From Paraburkholderia ribeironis (GTDB lineage Bacteria; Pseudomonadota; Gammaproteobacteria; Burkholderiales; Burkholderiaceae), in NCBI RefSeq assembly GCF_900019265.1, contig NZ_CYGX02000034.1, forward strand, positions 1 through 64,000: a stretch of DNA of 64,000 nt, given 5' to 3'. Both the position numbers and the translations under genes were made by a program. How positions within the stretch are numbered: position 1 is the stretch's first letter; the number at the start of each line of letters is the position of its first letter. Shown piece after piece: positions 1-8,464 of this stretch. The notes under the pieces were generated by a model that saw only the letters and a list, made by a program, of their open reading frames with translations, ran no database searches and was not told where the DNA came from.

Positions 1-95
1 GCTGGATCGGTGTCGGGTTCTTGAGCATGACGCTCATTAAACGACAAAGCCCGGCGCGTGGCCAGGCTTTGAGGGGGACTTTGTCAGCAGTCTGA

Positions 96-115
96 AGCGG
101 GCCCGCAGGCCCGCT
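96..115 (-). terminator. Possible htpX terminator hairpin
   Basis: An 8-bp GC-rich stem (AGCGGGCC/GGCCCGCT) with a 4-nt loop lies about 30 nt past the htpX stop in the direction of its transcription. It has no clear U-tract, so it may only be a 3' stabilising hairpin. A second, weaker AAAGCC/GGCTTT pair lies at 47-71. Bases 1-146 otherwise show no supportable gene. Confidence 0.35.
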
Positions 116-146
116 ATTCATCAACCCACGTACGCCGTGACGGACG

Positions 147-1004
147 TTATTCGAAGCGCCCCGTGCGCGCCATTTCCATCAGCCGCGCGATGCGTTCCTC
201 GGTAGCCGGGTGCGTCGAGAACAGGTTCGCGATGCCGCCCCCGCTCAACGGATTCATGATCATCATCTGCGCGGTAGCCGGATGCTGCTCGGCGGTAGGA
301 AACGGAATACCGCTCGCGTAGCGGTGGATCTTGTCGAGCGCTGAAGCGAGCGCTTGCGGATCGCCGGAAATCTGCGCGCCGCCGCGATCGGCTTCGAATT
401 CACGTGCGCGCGAAATCGCCATCTGAATCAACGCGCCAGCGATCGGCGCCAGCAACGCGACCGCGATGCTGGCGATCGGGTTCGCGGGACGGCCGTTTTC
501 GTCGCGGCCGCCGAAGAACATCGCGAAGTTCGCCAGCGCGGAAATGGCACCAGCCATAGTCGCGGACACCGTCGAAATCAGAATGTCGCGATGCTTCACG
601 TGCGCCAGTTCATGCGCCATCACCCCGCGCATTTCGCGCTCCGAGAGCACGCGCAGAATGCCGGTGGTCGCCGCGACGGCCGCATGCTCCGGATTACGCC
701 CCGTGGCGAACGCGTTCGGCGCGTCTTCGTTGATCAGGTAGACGCGCGGCATCGGCAGGTTCGCACGCGTGGCGAGATCACGCACCATGCGGTAGAACTG
801 CGGCGCGCTGGTTTCGTCGACTTCCTGCGCGTTGTACATGCGCAGAACCATCTTGTCCGAAAACCAGTACGAGAAGAAATTCATCCCAAGCGCGATCACG
901 AGCGCGATCGTCATACCTCGCGATCCGCCGATCATCCCGCCGATCACGATGAAAAGGGCCGTGATCGCGGCCATCAACATCGCGGTTTTGACCCAGTTGA
1001 ACAT
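147..1004 (-). CDS. htpX: Membrane zinc metalloprotease HtpX
   Basis: M48-family endopeptidase of the inner membrane that degrades misfolded membrane proteins. The 285-residue product has two N-terminal hydrophobic segments (about residues 7-25 and 30-46), the zinc motif HELAH at 131-135, further hydrophobic stretches near 145-165 and 177-197, and a downstream EFEAD segment (about 202-206) that supplies the third zinc ligand. The start is fixed by a strong AAGGAG 9-10 nt upstream of ATG. It is the last gene seen in a minus-strand series def, fmt, lysE-like, htpX. Length and motif order are normal for the family, so the assignment is secure. Confidence 0.96.
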   Translation of the reverse strand: MFNWVKTAMLMAAITALFIVIGGMIGGSRGMTIALVIALGMNFFSYWFSDKMVLRMYNAQEVDETSAPQFYRMVRDLATRANLPMPRVYLINEDAPNAFATGRNPEHAAVAATTGILRVLSEREMRGVMAHELAHVKHRDILISTVSATMAGAISALANFAMFFGGRDENGRPANPIASIAVALLAPIAGALIQMAISRAREFEADRGGAQISGDPQALASALDKIHRYASGIPFPTAEQHPATAQMMIMNPLSGGGIANLFSTHPATEERIARLMEMARTGRFE

Positions 1005-1106
1005 GTCTGCAACTCCTTGCCCTAAGCGCGGGCTTCATATCTGCGCCGCGCAATCGCGGCGTTCTGTAAGCGGAATGTTAGATGTGGGCGAGTCGGGAAA
1101 ATTCAA

Positions 1107-1748
1107 TCATCGCGATGCGGTCGCAAGCTTGATCCCGAGGCCGACGAACGCGCTGCCGACACCGCGATCGAGCCACAGCTTCACCGACGGCTTGCCGGAG
1201 AAACGCTGCGTCACGCTGCCCGCGATCCATGCGACAAAACTGTTCCAGAGCATGCTCATCAGGACGAACACTGCGCCGAGCGTGAGGAAGGCGAACGTCT
1301 TGTGATCGCTGCCGGTCGTCACGAACTGCGGAAAGAACGAAACGAAGAAGAGCACGACCTTGGGGTTCAGCACGTTGGTCCAGAAACCTTGCAGGAACAA
1401 CTGCCTCAACGATTTGGGCGCACCGGCCGCGCGTGCTGCGCCTGCGGCCGCATCAGCGGCTGGTTTGGAGAAAATCAGGCGCGCGCCGAGATAGATCAGA
1501 TAAATGGCGCCGGCGAATTTGATGACGGTGAACGCAGTGGCCGACGCGGCAAGCAGCGCGGTCAAACCGAACGCGCACGCAAGCGAATGGATGCAGCACC
1601 CCGCCGAGATACCGAGCGCTGACATCAGACCCGCGCCACGGCCCTGCGCGACGCTGCGCCCGACGATATAAGCCGTATCCGGGCCGGGCGTCACATTCAA
1701 AAGAAAGACCGCGACGATGAAAAACTCGAAATGGGTGATGCCGAACAT
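1107..1748 (-). CDS. LysE/RhtB-family amino-acid exporter
   Basis: Inner-membrane exporter of the LysE/RhtB superfamily. The 213-residue product has about six hydrophobic segments and opens with the family signature NVTPGPD near residues 18-24. The chosen ATG (1748) has GAGG at good spacing; an in-frame ATG ten codons upstream (1778) has no ribosome-binding site and is less likely. It lies between fmt and htpX on the same strand, 114 nt after fmt. The substrate cannot be read from sequence; homoserine, threonine or other neutral amino acids are the usual possibilities. Confidence 0.88.
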   Translation of the reverse strand: MFGITHFEFFIVAVFLLNVTPGPDTAYIVGRSVAQGRGAGLMSALGISAGCCIHSLACAFGLTALLAASATAFTVIKFAGAIYLIYLGARLIFSKPAADAAAGAARAAGAPKSLRQLFLQGFWTNVLNPKVVLFFVSFFPQFVTTGSDHKTFAFLTLGAVFVLMSMLWNSFVAWIAGSVTQRFSGKPSVKLWLDRGVGSAFVGLGIKLATASR

Positions 1749-1862
1749 TGGAATCCTCGAAAGCTGGGGCTGTTGCATGGAGAATTCTAACGCGCTGCGA
1801 ACTTGCGGCGGTGGCCTTGAGCATCGCCCGAATGGACGAGTTTCAAGATCTGCGCAACGACG

Positions 1863-2876
1863 TTACTTTGCCTCGGGAAACTGAAAGCGCTGTCCCGCGG
1901 CCAGCGGCGAACCGGCCAGGAACTCGCGCACTGGCAGGCGCTTGCCGCCGGGTTTCTGCAATTGCGTCAGACGCAGCGCGCCTTCTCCGCACGCGACGAC
2001 CACGCCTTCGGACGAGACGTCGGTAATGGTGCCGGGGGTGCCGGGGGTGCCGGGGGTGCCGGGCGCATTGTGGTGCTGCGCATCGGCGACCGCCGCGGCC
2101 CAGATCTTGACCGAGCTGCCGTCTTCGAGCGTGCCTACACCGCCAGGGAAGGGGTCGAACGCGCGCACCTGGCGCGCGAGGACCGCTGCCGGTCGACGCC
2201 AGTCCAGCGCGGCTTCGTGCTTGCCGATCTTTTCCGCATAGGTCACGCCGTCCGCCGGTTGCGGGGTCGATGACAGCTTGCCGTTGCGCTCGAGTTCGAG
2301 CAACGCGTCGACGATCAACTTCGCACCGTCTTGCGCGAGGCGGTCGTGCAAAGTGGCCGTGGTGTCATCGGCGGATATCCGCGTGCGCACTTCGGAAATC
2401 ATTGCGCCGGTGTCGAGGCCGATGTCCACCTGCATCAGCGTGACGCCGGTTTCCGGATCGCCCGCTTCGATCGCGCGATGGATCGGCGCCGCACCGCGCC
2501 AGCGCGGCAACAACGACGCGTGAATGTTGATGCAGCCGAGCGGTGGAATATCGAGCACTTCCTGCGGCAGGATCAGGCCGTAGGCGGCGACCACCATCAC
2601 GTCGTGCGGCGTCGCGCGCAGCTGATCGATCGCGGCTGCGGCTTCATGCGGATATTTGCCGGCGCGGCGCAACGAAGTCGGCTGCGCGACGGCGAGCCCA
2701 TGCTCCTGCGCATAGCGCTTGACCGGGCTCGCCTGCATTTTCATACCGCGCCCCGCGGGCCGGTCCGGCTGGCTCAGCACGAGTGGCACTGGAAAACCGG
2801 CGTGATGAATCGCGGCCAGCGCGGCCGCGGCGAACTCCGGCGTACCGGCAAAGATGACGCGCAATGAATGACTCAT
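1863..2876 (-). CDS. fmt: Methionyl-tRNA formyltransferase
   Basis: Formylates the amino group of initiator Met-tRNA using 10-formyl-tetrahydrofolate in the cytosol. The 337-residue protein has the formyltransferase domain first, with the catalytic triad visible as Asn117 and His119 (INIHASLLPRWRG) and Asp155 (DIGLDTG), then the C-terminal tRNA-binding domain. A run of four Pro-Gly-Thr triplets (residues 272-283) is encoded by a perfect 9-bp tandem repeat and falls inside the C-terminal domain region. It directly follows def, its usual partner. Start ATG at 2876 matches the family N-terminus, although the ribosome-binding site is weak. Confidence 0.97.
   Translation of the reverse strand: MSHSLRVIFAGTPEFAAAALAAIHHAGFPVPLVLSQPDRPAGRGMKMQASPVKRYAQEHGLAVAQPTSLRRAGKYPHEAAAAIDQLRATPHDVMVVAAYGLILPQEVLDIPPLGCINIHASLLPRWRGAAPIHRAIEAGDPETGVTLMQVDIGLDTGAMISEVRTRISADDTTATLHDRLAQDGAKLIVDALLELERNGKLSSTPQPADGVTYAEKIGKHEAALDWRRPAAVLARQVRAFDPFPGGVGTLEDGSSVKIWAAAVADAQHHNAPGTPGTPGTPGTITDVSSEGVVVACGEGALRLTQLQKPGGKRLPVREFLAGSPLAAGQRFQFPEAK
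2028..2063. repeat. 9-bp tandem repeat inside fmt (4 units)
   Basis: Four identical GGTGCCGGG units lie head to tail and encode Pro-Gly-Thr repeats on the minus strand. Because the unit is a multiple of three, copy-number change would keep the fmt frame. Confidence 0.95.
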
Positions 2877-2907
2877 GAACGGGATGGGTAGGCGAGTTGG
2901 AAGCGCA

Positions 2908-3411
2908 TTACATTGCGTGCGCGAGCTTCTTCATCTTGCTCTTGATCCGCGTCTGCTTCAGCGACGACAGGTACTCGACGAATACGCGGCCCATCAGGTG
3001 ATCCATCTCGTGCTGGATGCATACGGCGAGCAGTCCTTCGCAGTCCATCTCGAACGTTTCGCCCTTTTCGTTCAGCGCCCGCACGCGCACTTTCTCGGCG
3101 CGCTCGACGTTGTCGTAGATGCCCGGCACGGACAGGCAGCCCTCTTCCGACAGCTTCCTCTCATCGCTCGCCCAGACGATTTCCGGATTGATGAACACGA
3201 GCAACTGGTCGTGCGCGTCCGACACGTCGATCACGACCACACGCTCGTGCACGTCCACCTGGGTTGCAGCCAGGCCGACGCCGGGCGCCGCATACATGGT
3301 CTCGGCCATATCCGCAACGAGGCGGCGGATGCGGTCATTGACCGCTTCGACCGGCTTGGCGATCTTGTGCAGCCGTTTGTCCGGGTAATTGAGGATGTTC
3401 AGTAAAGCCAT
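2908..3411 (-). CDS. def: Peptide deformylase
   Basis: Removes the formyl group from nascent proteins; a metalloenzyme acting at the ribosome exit. The 167-residue product carries all three family motifs: GVGLAATQ (44-51), EGCLS with metal ligand Cys92, and HEMDH (134-138). I chose the ATG at 3411 because the N-terminus then reads MALLNILNYPDKRL as in typical deformylases; a 40-residue upstream extension to 3531 is possible in frame but looks non-coding. It pairs with fmt, 31 nt downstream, and is divergent from dprA. Confidence 0.97.
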   Translation of the reverse strand: MALLNILNYPDKRLHKIAKPVEAVNDRIRRLVADMAETMYAAPGVGLAATQVDVHERVVVIDVSDAHDQLLVFINPEIVWASDERKLSEEGCLSVPGIYDNVERAEKVRVRALNEKGETFEMDCEGLLAVCIQHEMDHLMGRVFVEYLSSLKQTRIKSKMKKLAHAM

Positions 3412-3651
3412 GATTTCGAGTGTGATTTCAGACGCCGCTAGCCGTTGGAAAGCTCGCGTTGGCCTTTCGGCCAGGTTGTGAGCCCGTCGCATTACGCCGA
3501 GGATAGATGGTGTTGAACCGGTTCGATTCAACGCGCCGCGTGCGCTAAACGACGAGCCCGCGCGGGTGGGCGCGGCGCTGCAGTTATTTCGGATGATGAA
3601 ATTTTAGCATGGCGCCCGCCTGCCCGCTGGCCCTGCAGGGAGCGACTCGCA

Positions 3652-4932
3652 ATGCATACCTTGCCAGCAACCGATCTCGAACTCGCCGCGTGGCTGCGGC
3701 TGTCGCTCGCACCGGGTTTGAAACCCGCGGCGCTGCGCTTGATGCTGAGCGCTTTCGGGCTGCCCGAGGCGATTTTCAGTCAATCGCCTGAAGCGCTTGC
3801 CGAGGTTGCCGGCGAAGCTGCGGCACGCGCCGCGCTGGCTCCGACCGGTCCCGAATTCGACAGCCAGCTCGACGCGGTGATCGCATGGCGCGAGCTACCC
3901 GGCAATCAGGTGGTCACGCTCGACGACCCCGCTTACCCGCCCGCACTGTTGACGATGCCCGATCCACCGCCGCTGCTATATATAAAGGGCCGGCTCGGTC
4001 TGCTGCATACGCGGGCGGTTGCGCTGGTGGGTAGCCGTAGCGCGACGCCGCAAGGCATCGAGGACGCGGAGCGTTTCGCACGCGAGCTGTCGATGGCGGG
4101 CATCGCCATCGTGTCGGGACTGGCGCTCGGCATCGACGGCGCCGCGCATCGAGGGGGCCTGGAAGGCATCGGCGGGACGGTCGCGGTGATCGGCACCGGC
4201 GCAGATCTCGTGTATCCGGCGGCGCATCACGGACTGGCGCGGCAGATCGCGATGCGGGGCGCGATTCTGTCGGAGTGGCCGCTCGGCACACCCGCCCGCG
4301 CCGCCAATTTTCCGCAGCGTAATCGTTTGATCGCCGGGCTGGTCAGCGGCGTGTTGATCGTCGAGGCGGCGATGCGCTCCGGTTCACTGATCACGGCGCG
4401 GCTCGCCAACGAAATGGGACGGGATATTTTCGCGTTGCCCGGATCGATTCACGCGCCGCTGTCGCGCGGGTGTCATCGGATCATCAAGCAAGGCGCAAAG
4501 CTGGTGGAATCGCCCGAAGAGGTGCTCGAAGAACTCGGTTTTACGAGGCGGACGGCAGTCCGTGCCGCATCGCACTCGAGGCAAACCGTTCCGTGGGACA
4601 GCCCCGATTCAGGGAGTTCAGCGGCGGCCAAAATCTCGGGCGCGCAGGCAATTTTGGCGGCGCACACAACGAATTCAGCCACGGCCGACTTCGCGGCTGC
4701 ACAACCGCCCGCGCCGCCACCCGTGCCGCTCACGTCCGAAGCGCAGCGCCTCCTCGCCGCGCTCGGTCACGCACCCACCACGCTTGAAATTCTTGGCAGC
4801 CGCACCGAGATGGAAGACGCGGCCCTGCAATCGACATTGCTGCAGCTCGAACTTGCCGGCCAGGTGACCGCGTTGCCCGGCGGCCGCTTCATGCGAGCCA
4901 GCCATGGCCAGTCCCGCGCCGATCACAGTTGA
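3652..4932 (+). CDS. dprA: DNA processing protein DprA
   Basis: Loads RecA onto incoming single-stranded DNA during natural transformation. The 426-residue protein has an N-terminal helical region (1-110), a Rossmann-like DprA core with GSRSATPQG (127-135), SGLALGIDGAAH (155-166) and FPQRNRLIAGL (220-230), then a low-complexity Ala/Thr/Pro linker and a C-terminal winged-helix segment (about residues 360-415). Divergent from def by about 240 bp and followed closely by a thioredoxin-like gene. No other competence gene is in the window. Confidence 0.95.
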   Translation: MHTLPATDLELAAWLRLSLAPGLKPAALRLMLSAFGLPEAIFSQSPEALAEVAGEAAARAALAPTGPEFDSQLDAVIAWRELPGNQVVTLDDPAYPPALLTMPDPPPLLYIKGRLGLLHTRAVALVGSRSATPQGIEDAERFARELSMAGIAIVSGLALGIDGAAHRGGLEGIGGTVAVIGTGADLVYPAAHHGLARQIAMRGAILSEWPLGTPARAANFPQRNRLIAGLVSGVLIVEAAMRSGSLITARLANEMGRDIFALPGSIHAPLSRGCHRIIKQGAKLVESPEEVLEELGFTRRTAVRAASHSRQTVPWDSPDSGSSAAAKISGAQAILAAHTTNSATADFAAAQPPAPPPVPLTSEAQRLLAALGHAPTTLEILGSRTEMEDAALQSTLLQLELAGQVTALPGGRFMRASHGQSRADHS

Positions 4933-5002
4933 TCCCCCTTGTTGATCGACCATGCTACATTCGCGCCAAAGCACCCGAGAAAATACGCAAGGAAACCACG
5001 AC

Positions 5003-5380
5003 ATGCCCGCGCTGAACCTCGACACAGATCAGGACCGGATCGCCGAGCGCATCAATGAACCCGACACGCTGCTCGTCGCCTGCCTGTGCGCCGAGTGGTG
5101 CGGGACCTGCCGCGAGTATCGCGACGCCTTCAACGCGCTGGCGGATCGGCACCCGGAAATCTGTTTCGCATGGATCGACATCGAAACCCACGCGGATCGC
5201 TTCGAGGATCTGGATGTCGAGAATTTCCCGACCATCCTGATCGAAGACTCGGTCACGACACGCTTTTTCGGTACCGTTTTGCCGCAGGCGTCGATCGTGG
5301 AACGGATGTTGCGGGACCTGACGGCCGTGCCCGGCATCAGCGGCGCGCCCAAGCTGCGGCCGGCGCTGGCGGCCGCCTGA
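5003..5380 (+). CDS. Thioredoxin-like protein
   Basis: A 125-residue thioredoxin-fold protein with an EWCGTCREY active site (Cys33, Cys36), followed by a conserved-looking FAWIDIETHADRFEDLDVENFPTI core that matches the thioredoxin beta-strand and cis-Pro region. No signal peptide, so cytosolic. Start ATG at 5003 has AAGGAAA upstream; an earlier in-frame ATG (4952) overlaps the end of the dprA spacer and is less likely. It lies 70 nt after dprA on the same strand. Function is probably thiol-disulfide exchange; the physiological partner is unknown. Confidence 0.85.
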   Translation: MPALNLDTDQDRIAERINEPDTLLVACLCAEWCGTCREYRDAFNALADRHPEICFAWIDIETHADRFEDLDVENFPTILIEDSVTTRFFGTVLPQASIVERMLRDLTAVPGISGAPKLRPALAAA

Positions 5381-5635
5381 ACCAGGCGGCTGACCTGCTG
5401 GGTCCGAAGGCGCGGCACAGGTGTTGGAAGCGGCGCACAGCGCCTTTGCCATGGCTTGCCCAATCGCTGAACGCGCAATTATGATGGCGCGCTTTTATGG
5501 CACTTGACTCGTCGCTTTCGCTCCGTGTGCTATAAAGCGGTCGTTAAAGGGTCGCAAAGGTCGCAAACGAGGGTCGCGCGCTAATTTGCCGCACTCAAGG
5601 CCATCAACCCGGATCTACCAACCTCACATCGAGTC

Positions 5636-8320
5636 ATGTCCAAAGCACTGATCATCGCCGAAAAGCCTTCCGTCGCGAACGACATCGCGCGCGCTTTGGG
5701 CGGTTTTACCAAGCATGACGAATACTACGAAAGCGACGAGTACGTCCTTTCCTCGGCAGTCGGCCACCTGCTGGAAATTGCTGCGCCCGAAGAGTACGAG
5801 GTCAAACGCGGCAAGTGGAGCTTCGCCAATCTGCCCGTCATCCCGCCACATTTCGACCTCAACCCGATCAGCAAGAGCGAGTCGCGCCTGAAGGTGCTGA
5901 CCAGGCTGCTCAAGCGTAAAGACGTCGATCGTCTGATCAACGCATGCGATGCGGGGCGCGAGGGCGAGCTGATTTTCCGCCTGATCGCGCAGCACGCCAA
6001 AGCCAGGCAGCCGGTGCAGCGCCTCTGGCTGCAATCGATGACGGCCGGTGCAATCCGCGACGGCTTCGCCAGTCTGCGCAGCGACGAAGAGATGCAGCCG
6101 CTCGCCGATGCGGCGCGCTGCCGCTCGGAAGCGGACTGGCTGGTCGGCATCAACGGCACGCGGGCGATGACCGCGTTCAACAGCAAGGGCGGCGGCTTCT
6201 TCCTGACCACGGTTGGGCGGGTGCAGACGCCGACGCTGTCGATCGTCGTCGAGCGCGAAGAGAAGATTCGCCGCTTCGTGCCGCGCGACTACTGGGAAGT
6301 CAAAGCGGAGTTCGTCTGCGCGGCCGGCTTCTACGAAGGCCGCTGGTTCGATCCGAAATTCAAGCGCGACGAGTTCGACCCGGAAAAACGCGATTCGCGT
6401 CTATGGTCGCTGCCCGCGGCCGAGACGATCGTCGCTGCGTGTCGCGGCCAGATCGGCACCGTGACGGAAGAGTCGAAGCCGTCCACGCAACTGTCACCGG
6501 CACTGTTCGACCTGACCAGCTTGCAGCGGGAGGCCAACGGCCGCTTCGGCTTCTCGGCGAAGAACACCTTGGGCCTCGCCCAGGCGTTGTACGAAAAGCA
6601 CAAGGTGCTGACCTATCCCCGGACCGACGCTCGCGCGCTGCCGGAAGACTATATGGACACGGTCAAGCAGACGCTCGGCATGCTCAAGGAGAGCAACAAC
6701 TATCTGCCATTTGCCAGGCAGGTGCTCGACAAGGGCTGGGTGAAGCCGAACAAGCGCATCTTCGACAACTCGAAGATCAGCGATCACTTTGCAATCATCC
6801 CGACGCTGCAAGCGCCGAAGAATCTGTCCGAGCCGGAACAGAAGCTCTACGACCTCGTCGTGAAGCGTTTCCTGTCGGTGTTCTTCCCGGCCGCCGAATA
6901 CCGGGTGACGACGCGGATCACGGAAGTGGTCGGCCATCACTTCAAGACCGAAGGCAAAGTGCTGGTCGAACCCGGCTGGCTGCAGATCTACGGCCGCGAA
7001 ATCAGCGGCGAAGACGCGAACCTCGTGCCGGTGCAGAAGGATGAGAAGGTCAAGACCGACAAGATCGCCAGCCAGCAGCTGGTGACGAAGCCGCCCGCAC
7101 GCTACAACGAAGCGACCTTGCTGTCGGCGATGGAAGGTGCGGGCAAGCTCGTCGAAGACGACGAGTTGCGCGAGGCGATGGCGGCCAAGGGTCTCGGCAC
7201 GCCAGCCACGCGCGCTGCCATCATCGAAGGTCTGCTCGGCGAGAAGTATCTGATCCGCGAAGGGCGCGATCTGATCCCAACCGCCAAGGCTTTCCAGCTA
7301 ATGACGCTGTTGCGCGGCCTCGACGTGAAGGAACTGACAGCGCCGGAACTGACTGGCGAATGGGAATACAAGCTGTCGCAGATGGAACGCGGCAATCTGC
7401 CGCGCGACGCGTTCATGCAGGAAATCGCCCGCATGACGCAGACCATCGTGAAGCGCGCGAAGGAATACGATTCCGACACGATCCCGGGCGATTACGCGAC
7501 CTTGCAGACGCCGTGTCCGAATTGCGGTGGTCAGGTGAAGGAGAACTACCGGCGTTTCGCGTGCTCGAAATGCGAGTTCTCGATTTCGAAGATTCCGGGC
7601 GGACGCCAGTTCGAAATTCCGGAAGTCGAAGAGCTGTTGCAGAACAAGACGATCGGACCGCTGTCGGGTTTCCGCAGCAAAATGGGCAGACCGTTCTCAG
7701 CGATCCTGAAGCTCTCGCTCGACGACGAGATCAAGAACTACAAGCTCGAGTTCGACTTCGGCCAGGATGGGGGCGGCGAAGACGGCGAACCGCCTGACTT
7801 CTCCGAACAGCAGCCGGTGGGCGTGTGTCCGAAGTGCAAGGGTCGTGTGTTCGAACACGGCATGAGCTACGTCTGCGAGAACTCGGTCGCCAATCCGAAG
7901 ACTTGCGACTTCCGCTCGGGCAAGGTGATCCTGCAGCAGGAAATTGCCCGTGAGCAGATGGCAAAACTGCTCGAAAATGGCCGGACTGACCTGCTGACGA
8001 ACTTCAAGTCGTCGCGCACGGGCCGTAACTTCAAGGCGTTCCTGGTCAAACAGAACGACGGCAAGATCGGCTTCGAATTCGAAAAGAAGGAGCCGTCGAC
8101 GAAGACAGCGGCAAAGACCGGGGCGGCCAAGGCCGCGCCGGAGCCGGACGACGAAGAAACGACGGTGGCGGTGGAGGCCGCACCGGCCGCGAGGAAAGCA
8201 GCGGCCAAAACGGCAGCCGCGACCCGAACCGCGGCGGCGAAGAAGACACCCGCGGCCAAAACTGCGGCAGCCAAGAAAGCGCCCGCCAGGAAAACCACGG
8301 CGCGCAAAACCGGCTCGTAA
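5636..8320 (+). CDS. topB: DNA topoisomerase III (type IA)
   Basis: Relaxes negatively supercoiled DNA and decatenates replication and recombination intermediates. The 894-residue protein begins with the TOPRIM motif (KALIIAEKPSVANDIARAL) and has the DACDAGREGELIF-type acidic TOPRIM segment near residue 100, the active-site Tyr327 in TYPRTDARALP, and two C-terminal zinc-ribbon-like segments (CPNC..CSKC and CPKC..C..C). The last 80 residues are a Lys/Ala-rich histone-H1-like tail, an addition to the core enzyme. It stands alone after a 255-bp spacer that contains a TATAAA-like element at 5531-5536, and ends before a strong bidirectional terminator. Confidence 0.95.
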   Translation: MSKALIIAEKPSVANDIARALGGFTKHDEYYESDEYVLSSAVGHLLEIAAPEEYEVKRGKWSFANLPVIPPHFDLNPISKSESRLKVLTRLLKRKDVDRLINACDAGREGELIFRLIAQHAKARQPVQRLWLQSMTAGAIRDGFASLRSDEEMQPLADAARCRSEADWLVGINGTRAMTAFNSKGGGFFLTTVGRVQTPTLSIVVEREEKIRRFVPRDYWEVKAEFVCAAGFYEGRWFDPKFKRDEFDPEKRDSRLWSLPAAETIVAACRGQIGTVTEESKPSTQLSPALFDLTSLQREANGRFGFSAKNTLGLAQALYEKHKVLTYPRTDARALPEDYMDTVKQTLGMLKESNNYLPFARQVLDKGWVKPNKRIFDNSKISDHFAIIPTLQAPKNLSEPEQKLYDLVVKRFLSVFFPAAEYRVTTRITEVVGHHFKTEGKVLVEPGWLQIYGREISGEDANLVPVQKDEKVKTDKIASQQLVTKPPARYNEATLLSAMEGAGKLVEDDELREAMAAKGLGTPATRAAIIEGLLGEKYLIREGRDLIPTAKAFQLMTLLRGLDVKELTAPELTGEWEYKLSQMERGNLPRDAFMQEIARMTQTIVKRAKEYDSDTIPGDYATLQTPCPNCGGQVKENYRRFACSKCEFSISKIPGGRQFEIPEVEELLQNKTIGPLSGFRSKMGRPFSAILKLSLDDEIKNYKLEFDFGQDGGGEDGEPPDFSEQQPVGVCPKCKGRVFEHGMSYVCENSVANPKTCDFRSGKVILQQEIAREQMAKLLENGRTDLLTNFKSSRTGRNFKAFLVKQNDGKIGFEFEKKEPSTKTAAKTGAAKAAPEPDDEETTVAVEAAPAARKAAAKTAAATRTAAAKKTPAAKTAAAKKAPARKTTARKTGS

Positions 8321-8378
8321 TTCGAGCGGACGGCCGGCAAGCCATTCGCTTCCGGCCAGCCTGATCCGCTTCGCCATG

Positions 8379-8416
8379 AAAAAAGGCGCAGTCACTTCAT
8401 GTGACCGCGCCTTTTT
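8379..8416. terminator. Bidirectional rho-independent terminator
   Basis: Hairpin AAAAAAGGCGC-A-GTCAC, loop TTCAT, GTGAC-C-GCGCCTTTTT between the convergent topB and LysR genes. T-runs on both sides let it work in both directions. Confidence 0.9.
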
Positions 8417-8464
8417 AATGCCCGCAGACCAACGCCTGCGTTGCGGGCTTGATCGCTCCAGTAC

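Noticed and set aside
1..46. Start of rsmB, the usual gene after htpX
   Set aside because: An ATG on the minus strand at 29 exists but too few codons are visible to support it.
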